Part shown: piece after piece, positions 7,689 to 14,853 of the stretch
How positions within the stretch are numbered: position 1 is the stretch's first letter
How the letters are laid out: each line of letters opens with the position of its first letter
NCBI GenBank assembly: GCA_964505995.1
Contig: CAZDLB010000008.1
Span: 1-25,091, forward strand
Reading direction: 5' to 3'
DNA from: JAJRVH01 sp964505995
GTDB taxonomy: Bacteria; Pseudomonadota; Zetaproteobacteria; Mariprofundales; Mariprofundaceae
DNA length: 25,091 bases
Program-made: the position numbers and the translations under genes
The notes under the pieces: generated by a model
What the model saw: the letters and a program-made list of their open reading frames with translations, nothing else
What the model was told of the DNA's origin: nothing
Databases searched by the model: none

Positions 7689-10600
7689 GCGGACCTCCGT
7701 TTCGACAGGCGATGTTCAAGCAGCGAATAGGCCGCCGGCACGACAGCCAGCGTCAGCAGCGTCGAGGAAATCATGCCACCGATCACGGCCACCGACATCG
7801 GCACGGTCATCTCGCTGCCCGAGCCCAGGCCCAGCGCCGTCGGCAGCATCGCGAAGATGATCGTCAGCGACGTCATCAGCACCGGCCGCATGCGCGTCGG
7901 GCAGGCGGCCTTCAGCGCCTCGTCAATCTCCATGCCCTCGGCGCGGAACTGGTTCGTCAGATCCACCAGCAGGATCGAGTTCTTGGCCACAAGCCCCACC
8001 AGCAGCACCAGGCCGATCATCGAGAAGATGTTCAGCGTCTGTCCGGTGACGACGAGCAGCGCGATGGCGCCGGCCACGGCCATCGGCTGCGCCAGGATCA
8101 GCACCCAGGGCTGCGCGAAGGAGTTGAACTGGCTGGCCTGCACCATGAACACCAGCATCAGCGCGATGGCGAAGGCAAACATCATGTTCTTCGCGGTCTT
8201 GCCGAACTCCGAGGCCTGGCCGGTGTATACGATGCGATAGCCCGGCGGCAGGATGTCATCGGCGATGGCATTGACCTTCTCGATGGCCGCGCCCAGAGGT
8301 ATCGCAGGGGCGGAGAAGAACATGCCGGCATAGCGCAGGTCCATCTTCTGGATCACGGCCGGCCCGAGCTTCTCCTTCCAGCTGGCGACGGTGTCCAGCC
8401 GCACCCGCTCGCCGGCTGGCGTCTGCAGATAGATGCGCGACAGATCCTGCGGATACAGCAGGCTGCCTTTCTCGGCCTGCAGGCGGATGTCGTAGCGGCG
8501 GCCGTCGCCGGGCTGGTCATTGTACTTGGCGATGTCCAGGCCGCTGACGAGGATGCCGGCCGTCTGCGCCACATCCAGTGTGCTCAGTCCCAGCTGAGCG
8601 GCCAGTTCGCGATCCACCTCAAGCTGCAGCTGGGGAAGATCCAGTTGCAGGTCGAGATCCAGATGCCCGATGCCCGGGATCTGCGCCAGCCGCTGTTTCA
8701 TCAATTGCGACAGACGCGCGACCTCGTCGAGGTTCGGGCCGGTGATCGAGAACTGCAGCGGCTCGCCGCGCTGGCCGCCGACGATCGGTACCTTCACGGC
8801 GAAGGCCGTCACGCCGGGGATGCGGTCCAGCTGCGCCTGGACGGCCGGAAGGATCTCCCACTGGCGCGCCTCGCGCTGCGATTTCGGCGTAAGTTTCACG
8901 AAGGCCATGCCCTGGTTCACCTGCCCGAGCTGTCCCAGGCCGATGGCCGTGAAATAGCTCTGGATATGGTCATTGTCCTTCAGCACCGCCTCGATCCGGC
9001 GCAGCTTGGCGTCGGCATCGGCGATCGAGGCGCCGAGCGGCAGCTTGAAGATGATCATGAAGCGGCCCTCGTCCTCCTGGGGCACGAAACCCTTGCCGAT
9101 GACGCCGAAGAGCGATGTGCTGGCGAGAAAGATGCCGATGGCGCCGCCGAGCACGCTCCAGCGGTGCGACAGCACCCAGTCCAGCGAGCGGCGGTAGCCG
9201 CGATCCATGGTCTCGAACATGCGTCCGAAGAACGCATACAGGCGGCCATGATGCTGTTCCACCTGCATGTAGCGCGAAGCCAGCATCGGCACCAGTGTCA
9301 GCGCCACCAGCAGCGAGGCCAGCACGCCGAAGGTGACGGTGACGGCAAAGGCGTTGAAGAAGCGGCCGATCATGCCCTCCATGAAGATGACCGGCGCGAA
9401 GATCGACACCAGCGTCAGGCTGGCCGCGATGACGGCAAACGTGACCTGACGGCTGCCGTTGATGGCCGCGGTTCTCGAGTCGCCGGCCAGACCCTGCTCG
9501 CGGTGGCGGTAGATGTTCTCAAGCACGACGATGGCATCGTCGACGACGACGCCGATCAACAGCAGCAACGCCAGCAGGCTCATCAGGTTCAGCGTGAATC
9601 CGAAGAAATAGGCGACCGCGATCGAGGCCAGCATGGATACCGGAATGGCCGTGGAGACGATGAGGGTGGCGCGCAGGTTGCGCAGGAAGGCGAGCACGAT
9701 CAACGTGGCCAAGATCACCGACTCGATCAGGTGGTCCTTCAGGCCGTCGACGATGCCCTGTACGATGTCGGCATCGTTGGAGGCGATGTCGATGTGCATG
9801 CCGGGCGGCAGCTGCGGCAGGATCTCCTCGTTCAGCCGCTGCTTGACCTCGTCGACGATGGCGACGACGTTGGCGCCGGTCACCTTGACCAGGCCGATGC
9901 CCACCGCCGGCTGGCCGTTGAAGCGCGCCAGCTGGCGGAAGTCGGCCAGGCCGTCCTCGAGGCGGGCGATGTCGGCAAGGCGCACCGTGGCGCCGTCGCG
10001 GCTGGCGACGACAAGCCCGGCCAGCTCGTCCAGCGAATGGAACTCGAGATCCAGCTTCATCATGTATTCGCGCTTGCCGCCGGTCAGGAAGCCGCCGGGG
10101 AACTGCACATGCTCGCGCCTGAAGGCGGCCATGACCTGCGGCAGACCGATATTCATCGCCTGCATGCGGTCCAGATCCAGCCAGACGCGGATCGTGCGCT
10201 CGCGTTCGCCGCCGATCACGACCTCACCGACGCCGGCGATGTTCTCCAGCCTTTTCTTGATGACGTTGCGCGCATACTGGTTCAGCTGCTGCAAGGTGCG
10301 ATCGCCGGTCAGCGCCAGCCACAGGATGGGCGATGCACCGATCTCGACCTTGGCGACGATCGGCGGATCGCTGCCGTCCGGCAGGTCGCGCAACACCTGG
10401 TTGACCTTGGCCTGCACCTCGTTGAAGGCGACGTCCACATCCTTGGACAGCTTGAACTGCACGGTGACGACGGAAACACCGGGCGAGGAATAGGAGATCA
10501 CATGCTCGATGCCGGGCACGCTGTTGACCTTTTCCTCGATGATCGACGTGATCGACGCGTCCACGACCTCCGGATCGGCGCCGATCTGCACCGTGGTGAC

Positions 10601-10738
10601 CGAAACCATCGGGAAATCCACGGTCGGGAAGCGGTCGACTCCGATGCGCGAATAGCTGATCAGGCCGAAGAGCACCAGCAGCCCGGACAGCATCCAGGCC
10701 AGCACATGCCGGTTGATGGAGATCTCAGGCAGCGACAT
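7685..10738 (-). CDS. RND efflux pump inner-membrane subunit (HAE1/AcrB-like)
   Basis: A 1017-residue proton-driven exporter of the AcrB/MexB-like superfamily, located in the inner membrane with large periplasmic domains. The N-terminus (SINRHVLAWMLSGLLVLFG) is the first membrane helix. The TM4 proton-relay motif VVVDDAIVVLENIYRH has the aspartate pair at 400-401. A second block of helices near the C-terminus completes the usual 12-helix plan, with GLVLLVGLVAKNSILLVD as the TM10 lysine motif. I chose the ATG at 10738, two bases after the adaptor stop. A TTG six bases upstream is in frame but overlaps that stop. It works with the adaptor upstream and the TolC-like channel downstream. Drugs, organic solvents or lipids are possible substrates; metal export is less likely given the HAE1-like character. 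Confidence 0.92.
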   Translation of the reverse strand: MSLPEISINRHVLAWMLSGLLVLFGLISYSRIGVDRFPTVDFPMVSVTTVQIGADPEVVDASITSIIEEKVNSVPGIEHVISYSSPGVSVVTVQFKLSKDVDVAFNEVQAKVNQVLRDLPDGSDPPIVAKVEIGASPILWLALTGDRTLQQLNQYARNVIKKRLENIAGVGEVVIGGERERTIRVWLDLDRMQAMNIGLPQVMAAFRREHVQFPGGFLTGGKREYMMKLDLEFHSLDELAGLVVASRDGATVRLADIARLEDGLADFRQLARFNGQPAVGIGLVKVTGANVVAIVDEVKQRLNEEILPQLPPGMHIDIASNDADIVQGIVDGLKDHLIESVILATLIVLAFLRNLRATLIVSTAIPVSMLASIAVAYFFGFTLNLMSLLALLLLIGVVVDDAIVVLENIYRHREQGLAGDSRTAAINGSRQVTFAVIAASLTLVSIFAPVIFMEGMIGRFFNAFAVTVTFGVLASLLVALTLVPMLASRYMQVEQHHGRLYAFFGRMFETMDRGYRRSLDWVLSHRWSVLGGAIGIFLASTSLFGVIGKGFVPQEDEGRFMIIFKLPLGASIADADAKLRRIEAVLKDNDHIQSYFTAIGLGQLGQVNQGMAFVKLTPKSQREARQWEILPAVQAQLDRIPGVTAFAVKVPIVGGQRGEPLQFSITGPNLDEVARLSQLMKQRLAQIPGIGHLDLDLQLDLPQLQLEVDRELAAQLGLSTLDVAQTAGILVSGLDIAKYNDQPGDGRRYDIRLQAEKGSLLYPQDLSRIYLQTPAGERVRLDTVASWKEKLGPAVIQKMDLRYAGMFFSAPAIPLGAAIEKVNAIADDILPPGYRIVYTGQASEFGKTAKNMMFAFAIALMLVFMVQASQFNSFAQPWVLILAQPMAVAGAIALLVVTGQTLNIFSMIGLVLLVGLVAKNSILLVDLTNQFRAEGMEIDEALKAACPTRMRPVLMTSLTIIFAMLPTALGLGSGSEMTVPMSVAVIGGMISSTLLTLAVVPAAYSLLEHRLSKRRSA

Positions 10739-10740
10739 CG

Positions 10741-11844
10741 TCAACCTTCCCCTTCTTCCGCGGTGACGATGCTGACGGCCGCCTGATCGGTGAGATAGGC
10801 CGCGCCGTCCAGCGCCAGCGTCTCGGTGCCGTCCAGGCCGCGGACGATCTCGACCCGGCCATCCAGCCGCGCGCCGGTCACGACCGGCACCTCATGCGCA
10901 ACGCCGTTCTCGATGCGGTAGACGACGCTGCCACCGGGGCGCAGCACGACCGCGCCGGTCGGCACGACGACGGCATTCGCATGACGCTCCACCTCGATGC
11001 GGGCGCGCACGCTGCTGCCCGCATGCAGCGGCAGATCGCCCGGCGGCAGGTCGGCGCGGGCGACGAAGGCCGCCGAACGCATCGACACGGCCGGTGCCAC
11101 CTCGGTGATGCGCGAGCGGATCACCTCGTCCGACCCCGGAACCGTCAGCTCGACGGCCTGGTCGGGCCGGATGCGGCCGAGCAGCCCCTGCGGAAATGGC
11201 AGCGTCACATGCATCGCGCCGCTGGCCGCCAGGCTCAGTACCGGCTTGCCGACGCCGATGAAATCGCCGGGGGCCACGAAACGCTGCTGCACGCGGCCGG
11301 CCACCGGCGCCTTGATGCGCGTGCGGCTCAGGTTGTTCCTGGCCTGCTCCAGCTGTGCGCGCGCAGCGCGCATCTGCCTCGCCAGCGCCTTCAGCTGCGC
11401 CTCGGCCGCATCCAGCTGCGTGGGTGAGACGAAATGCTTCGGCAGCAGCTCGTGATAGCGCTTCACGAGCCTTTCCTGGGCTTCGTGCTGCGCCTGAATG
11501 CGTGCCAGGTTCGCCCGGGCTGCGGCGAGCGCCGCCTTGGCGTCGGTGTCGTCCAGCTCGATCAGCAGCTGGCCGGGCCGGACCTCGTCACCGACATCGA
11601 CATGCACCTTCTCCACGCGCGCCGGCAGCTCGGCGGCCAGCGTCGTGAAGCGCGGATCCTCGATGCGGCCCATCGTCGTTTCATGGATCACGACGTCCAT
11701 GCGCTCGGCCTTCGCCGTCGTGACGCGGATCTTGCGGATGTTCTCCGGGCCCTCCTGCGATTCCCCCGAGCAGCCGGCGATGAGCATCGGCGTCAGGGCC
11801 GGAATAAGGGCCGGAATCAGGATGCGGACAAGCGTCTTTCTCAT
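10741..11844 (-). CDS. RND periplasmic adaptor (HlyD/AcrA-type), predicted lipoprotein
   Basis: A 367-residue membrane-fusion protein linking the RND pump to TolC. The signal peptide ends in a lipobox (LIAGC) with the lipidated cysteine at 25. The order is then beta-barrel start, first half-lipoyl (VEKVHVDVGDEVRPGQLLIELDD), a coiled-coil hairpin with AcrA-like spacing, the second half-lipoyl (IKAPVAGRVQQRFVAPGDFIGVG), the beta-barrel and the membrane-proximal domain. Its ATG overlaps the tetR stop (ATGA) and has GGGAGAA upstream. The stop lies two bases before the RND start. This is the adaptor expected to pair with the RND subunit; the shorter adaptor at 5524-6348 probably pairs with the ABC subunits. 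Confidence 0.9.
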   Translation of the reverse strand: MRKTLVRILIPALIPALTPMLIAGCSGESQEGPENIRKIRVTTAKAERMDVVIHETTMGRIEDPRFTTLAAELPARVEKVHVDVGDEVRPGQLLIELDDTDAKAALAAARANLARIQAQHEAQERLVKRYHELLPKHFVSPTQLDAAEAQLKALARQMRAARAQLEQARNNLSRTRIKAPVAGRVQQRFVAPGDFIGVGKPVLSLAASGAMHVTLPFPQGLLGRIRPDQAVELTVPGSDEVIRSRITEVAPAVSMRSAAFVARADLPPGDLPLHAGSSVRARIEVERHANAVVVPTGAVVLRPGGSVVYRIENGVAHEVPVVTGARLDGRVEIVRGLDGTETLALDGAAYLTDQAAVSIVTAEEGEG

Positions 11845-12479
11845 GATGGTTCTCCCTGTTTCTTCATGCCGTTGAGCAGCATGTCGTAGACGGTTTCGGC
11901 TGTGGTCTCGATGTCGGTGAACGGTGAATCCGGCAGATGCTTCAGCACCGGCCAGATCAGCATCAGGATCGCATTCAGGCCGACGACGGCGACGGCCTGC
12001 ACGCCGGCATCGGCATCGTCGCGCAGGCTGCCGGCCTGCTGCGCGCGCTCGACGACGCGGCGCAGCAGCAGGTAATGCTCGCCGAAGACCTGATCCACCA
12101 GCGCCTTGGCCTGGCCTTCCTCGCCAAGCGTGAGCTCGCGCATGATCAGCCGGAACACCTGCCCGTGGGCCAGCGCCTCCTTGAGGTCGCGGCGGCGGTA
12201 TTCGGCGAGCTGCGCCAGCGGCTCGTGGCCTGGCTGTGCTGCGAATTCGTCGAGCAGGGCCGACGTGCCCTCACAGGCGCGGCGGATGACGGCGCAGTAG
12301 AGATCCTGCTTGCTGGCGAAATGATGAAAGATCGTCGCCTTGGAGATGCCGGCGGCGCGGGCGATCTGCTGCATGGATGCGCCCTCGAAGCCGTGCGAGG
12401 CGAACAGCGATTCGGCCGCGTCGAGGATCTTCTCGCGGCCGTCGCCGGACTCGATGCTGGTTGCCTGATTCGCGTTCAT
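11841..12479 (-). CDS. TetR/AcrR-family transcriptional repressor
   Basis: A 212-residue regulator, cytoplasmic and DNA-binding. The N-terminal helix-turn-helix is typical: REKILDAAESLFASHGFEGAS, then QQIARAAGISKATIFHHFASKQDLY at about residues 37-61. The C-terminal ligand-binding domain ends in NAILMLIWPVLKHLPD and resembles CerR-type domains of pump regulators. The ATG at 12479 has GGAGG seven bases upstream. It is the first gene of the efflux operon and overlaps the adaptor gene by four bases. A 14-bp palindrome 37 bases before its start is the probable operator, so it likely represses itself and the whole pump operon until a pump substrate binds. Confidence 0.92.
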   Translation of the reverse strand: MNANQATSIESGDGREKILDAAESLFASHGFEGASMQQIARAAGISKATIFHHFASKQDLYCAVIRRACEGTSALLDEFAAQPGHEPLAQLAEYRRRDLKEALAHGQVFRLIMRELTLGEEGQAKALVDQVFGEHYLLLRRVVERAQQAGSLRDDADAGVQAVAVVGLNAILMLIWPVLKHLPDSPFTDIETTAETVYDMLLNGMKKQGEPS

Positions 12480-12515
12480 ATTGCCTCCGTGGGTTCCGGC
12501 CGGTCGCGCATCCCG

Positions 12516-12529
12516 ACCGACCGGTCGGT
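12516..12529. promoter_or_regulatory. Probable TetR operator, perfect palindrome
   Basis: The 14 bases ACCGACCGGTCGGT read identically on both strands. Palindromes built on ACCGACCGGTCGGT are common in front of TetR-type regulators of efflux pumps. It lies between the divergent tetR and permease starts, directly downstream of the proposed tetR -10 element, where a bound dimer would block initiation. It could also affect the permease promoter. Confidence 0.75.
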
Positions 12530-12558
12530 AGTTTGGGCGGGGGCAAAATATCTGTCAA
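12530..12558 (-). promoter_or_regulatory. Probable promoter of the tetR-efflux operon
   Basis: On the minus strand a perfect TTGACA lies at 12558-12553. Seventeen bases downstream is CAAACT (12535-12530), a weak -10 match. Transcription would begin inside or beside the palindrome at 12516-12529, about 45 bases before the tetR ATG. The -10 is poor, so the exact start is uncertain. Confidence 0.5.
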
Positions 12559-12631
12559 GGGTTGTGCGCGCTGCAGGTATCCCCGGTAGCTACTACACTG
12601 TATCCGTAAGGAGTTTTCATTGGAGGTTGCG

Positions 12632-13912
12632 ATGAAGCAGAAGCTGGGGCTCAGCGAGCTCATAGCCATCGGCGTCGGCGGCATGATTGGTGGCGGCATC
12701 TTTTCGGTGATGGGGCTTGCGGTGGAAATCTCCGGCTTGCTGGCGCCAGTGGCCTTTGCCCTGGGAGGAGCCCTGGCTCTTCTGGCAGGCTACTCCTATA
12801 TCCGGCTGGCCAACTCGTTTCACAGTGACGGAGCCAGCTTTACCTATCTCGAATTCGCTTTCCCCCGACATCCCGCGATTGGTGCCTATGTCGGCTGGGT
12901 TGTTGTGGTCGGCTATGTCGGAACGCTTGCGCTTTATGCATTCACGTTTGGTGCCTATGCGGCTGAGCTGATGGGTGAGTCGGCCACAGGGCTTGCGCGC
13001 GAAATCCTGTCGGTGGCCATTATTGGCCTGTTCACGCTGATCAATCTATACGGGGTCAGAACTTCGGGTGTCACGGAGGATCTTATCGTTTACGGCAAGG
13101 TTCTGCTGCTGGGCATTCTGGCTATAGCGGGGTTGCAGGCGATTCGGCCTTCTGGGTTTACCTTGCCCGAGCGGGGGCTTGCCAGCGTGTTGATGGCCAG
13201 TGCGCTGGTGTTTGTGGCATTTGAAGGATTCCAGCTGATTACCAATGCTGTGTGCGAAAGCGAAGACCCCGGTCGGAATATTGCCCGGGGTATCTATGCA
13301 TCGATTGGGATTGTTACGTTCCTGTATGTGTTGCTGTCGGTTGTCGCGGTTGGCTCGATTCCGGTGGATCAGCTGATTGCTGCCAAGGAATATGCGTTGG
13401 CGATTGCAGTTGAACCGTCGCTGGGCAATGTCGGTCGAGTCATGGTGTCGCTGGCGGCGATGCTTGCCACTGCATCGGCGATCAATGCGACCATGTTTGG
13501 CGCTTCGAGAATGATGGCTGAAATGGCAACCCAGCATGAGATGCCAAGACCCTTTTCCTTTCGAAATCGCGTTGCGGTCCCCTGGCTGGCCGTCGTCGTC
13601 ATTTCCGTGTTGACCTTGCTGCTTGCCTGGTTCGGTGGGCTTGAGTTCATCGCGGCCTTTTCCAGCATGACCTTTTTGCTTGTCTCTTTAGCTGTATCCA
13701 TAGCCAACTGGCGCCTGCGCAATCGCACGGGTGCGCGGGCAGGCGTCGTTTTGACCGGAATCGTATCGCTTCTGGCAACCATCATCACATTGATCATGTT
13801 TCTGGCCCGATTCAATTCGGACATGCTGCTGACCATTGGCGCGATGTACGGGTCGGTAGGGCTGGCTGTGGCCATGTTCGAAGTCTGGCGGCGTGGCAAG
13901 GCGAGGCCATGA
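12632..13912 (+). CDS. APC-superfamily amino acid/polyamine-type permease
   Basis: A 426-residue polytopic inner-membrane transporter with about 12 hydrophobic segments. The first helix carries the glycine-rich APC signature (IGVGGMIGGGIFSVMG, residues 12-27), the unwound substrate-binding helix of this superfamily. A second signature, NAVCESEDPGRNIARGI, lies in the middle. Amino acids, polyamines or related amines are likely substrates; the exact one cannot be read. I chose the ATG at 12632 because GGAGG lies five bases upstream; an in-frame TTG at 12620 precedes that ribosome site. The gene is visibly AT-richer and uses more T-ending codons than its neighbours, suggesting separate ancestry. 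Its stop overlaps the next gene (ATGA). Confidence 0.88.
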   Translation: MKQKLGLSELIAIGVGGMIGGGIFSVMGLAVEISGLLAPVAFALGGALALLAGYSYIRLANSFHSDGASFTYLEFAFPRHPAIGAYVGWVVVVGYVGTLALYAFTFGAYAAELMGESATGLAREILSVAIIGLFTLINLYGVRTSGVTEDLIVYGKVLLLGILAIAGLQAIRPSGFTLPERGLASVLMASALVFVAFEGFQLITNAVCESEDPGRNIARGIYASIGIVTFLYVLLSVVAVGSIPVDQLIAAKEYALAIAVEPSLGNVGRVMVSLAAMLATASAINATMFGASRMMAEMATQHEMPRPFSFRNRVAVPWLAVVVISVLTLLLAWFGGLEFIAAFSSMTFLLVSLAVSIANWRLRNRTGARAGVVLTGIVSLLATIITLIMFLARFNSDMLLTIGAMYGSVGLAVAMFEVWRRGKARP

Positions 13913-14499
13913 GTCCGCTCTGGATCTGGATTTCGGGGCTTGCGTTCGCGGTCATTCACAGCGGGCTGGCCAGCGATCGCATCAAGGATGCTCTTTATGC
14001 GCGAGGCGTCGGACGGCAGGCCTATCGGCTGGCCTATTCGATCCTCGCGCTGATCATGACCATCGCCTGGCTGGCGTTCGTGCATGCGCTTCCCGATCGG
14101 CCGCTTTACCATGTCGAAGGCGCATTCGGGGCGATTCTGATGGCTTTGCAGCTTGTCGGGCTCGGCATCGCCTGCTGGGCGCTGGCCGGATTCGATGCCG
14201 GCATCTTCCTGGGCTGGCGGCCGGCGCCGGAGCAGGGCGAGCCATTCCAGGAGCGCGGCGCCTATCGCTACATGCGCCATCCGATGTATGCCGGCGTGAT
14301 GCTGGCGCTCATGGCCAGCCCCGTGCAGAGCGTGAACAGCCTTCATCTGGCGCTGGTCGTCTGCCTGTATTTCATCATCGGCGCCCGCCTCGAGGAGGCC
14401 AGGATGCTGCGGCATCACCCGGCCTATGCGGACTACCGGAGCCGCGTGCCGGGCTTCATTCCCAGGGTGCGCAGGAGGCCACGAAAGATTAGCACTTGA
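13909..14499 (+). CDS. NnrU/isoprenylcysteine methyltransferase-like membrane protein
   Basis: A 196-residue membrane protein of the ICMT/NnrU/PEMT superfamily. The N-terminal half has several hydrophobic helices, starting with AFAVIHSGLAS as in NnrU-like proteins. The C-terminal half has the S-adenosylmethionine-site block GAYRYMRHPMYAG (117-129) followed by the conserved EEA (162-164), then the HPAYADYRSRVPGFIP tail. This fits a membrane methyltransferase acting on a small or lipid-borne thiol, but the substrate is unknown. The start overlaps the permease stop by four bases, so the two proteins are probably made together. The promoter of the arsR gene lies at the very end of this gene. Confidence 0.8.
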   Translation: MSPLWIWISGLAFAVIHSGLASDRIKDALYARGVGRQAYRLAYSILALIMTIAWLAFVHALPDRPLYHVEGAFGAILMALQLVGLGIACWALAGFDAGIFLGWRPAPEQGEPFQERGAYRYMRHPMYAGVMLALMASPVQSVNSLHLALVVCLYFIIGARLEEARMLRHHPAYADYRSRVPGFIPRVRRRPRKIST

Positions 14500-14516
14500 T
14501 AATATACGAATGTTCG
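14497..14516 (+). promoter_or_regulatory. Probable promoter and operator of the arsR operon
   Basis: An extended -10 element is visible: TG at 14497-14498, one base, then TAATAT at 14500-14505. No good -35 lies at the right distance. A short inverted repeat, CGAA-TG-TTCG (14507-14516), follows directly and would overlap the transcription start. Its position fits repression by the ArsR protein encoded 16 bases downstream. The stretch is strikingly AT-rich against its surroundings. Confidence 0.5.
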
Positions 14517-14531
14517 ACTAAGCTTCGCCGC

Positions 14532-14852
14532 ATGGATCTGATTCCCAAGGAGAATATCCAGCAGGCCAGCGAGGGTCTGCGCGCGATCGCGCACGAGGTG
14601 CGCCTGTCCGTGCTCTGTCATCTGATGGACGGGCCGATGTGCGTCAACGAGCTGATCCAGGCGACCGGCGCATCGCAGTCCAATCTCTCCCAGCATCTGG
14701 CCAAGATGCGCATGATGGGAATCATCACCAACGAGAAGCGCGGCCAGCAGGTTTTCTACCGCATCGCCAATCCGCAGTTTCTGGAGCTGGTGCATGTACT
14801 CCGGCATATCTACTGCCCTGAAGCCTGCCAGCCGGCCGCCGGGAAGTCGTAA
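14532..14852 (+). CDS. ArsR-family regulator, BigR/SqrR-like probable persulfide sensor
   Basis: A 106-residue winged-helix repressor. The recognition region is GASQSNLSQHLAKMRMMGII (46-65) and the wing is KRGQQVFYRIA (69-79). Cysteines are at 29, 37, 95 and 99. Cys29 (in VLCHLMDG) and Cys95 (in LRHIYC) align with the two cysteines of Rhodobacter SqrR and Xylella BigR, and their spacing of 66 residues is the same. In those proteins sulfane sulfur forms a persulfide bridge between them and releases DNA. The metal-binding pattern of arsenic or cadmium sensors (ELCVCDL) is absent. I chose the ATG at 14532; the upstream TTG at 14496 would start inside the promoter. It heads a co-directional run of efflux, rhodanese and sqr genes that it probably controls. 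Confidence 0.85.
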   Translation: MDLIPKENIQQASEGLRAIAHEVRLSVLCHLMDGPMCVNELIQATGASQSNLSQHLAKMRMMGIITNEKRGQQVFYRIANPQFLELVHVLRHIYCPEACQPAAGKS

Positions 14853-14853
14853 G

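Noticed and set aside
7145..10786. A 1213-codon plus-strand open frame
   Set aside because: It is the antisense of the RND, TolC and adaptor genes. The product is rich in His, Gln, Asp and Arg with no recognisable domain, as expected for the reverse complement of GC-rich coding DNA.
14496..14531. Upstream TTG start for the ArsR gene
   Set aside because: It would place the promoter-like AT-rich stretch and inverted repeat inside the coding region, and the added residues do not match the family.
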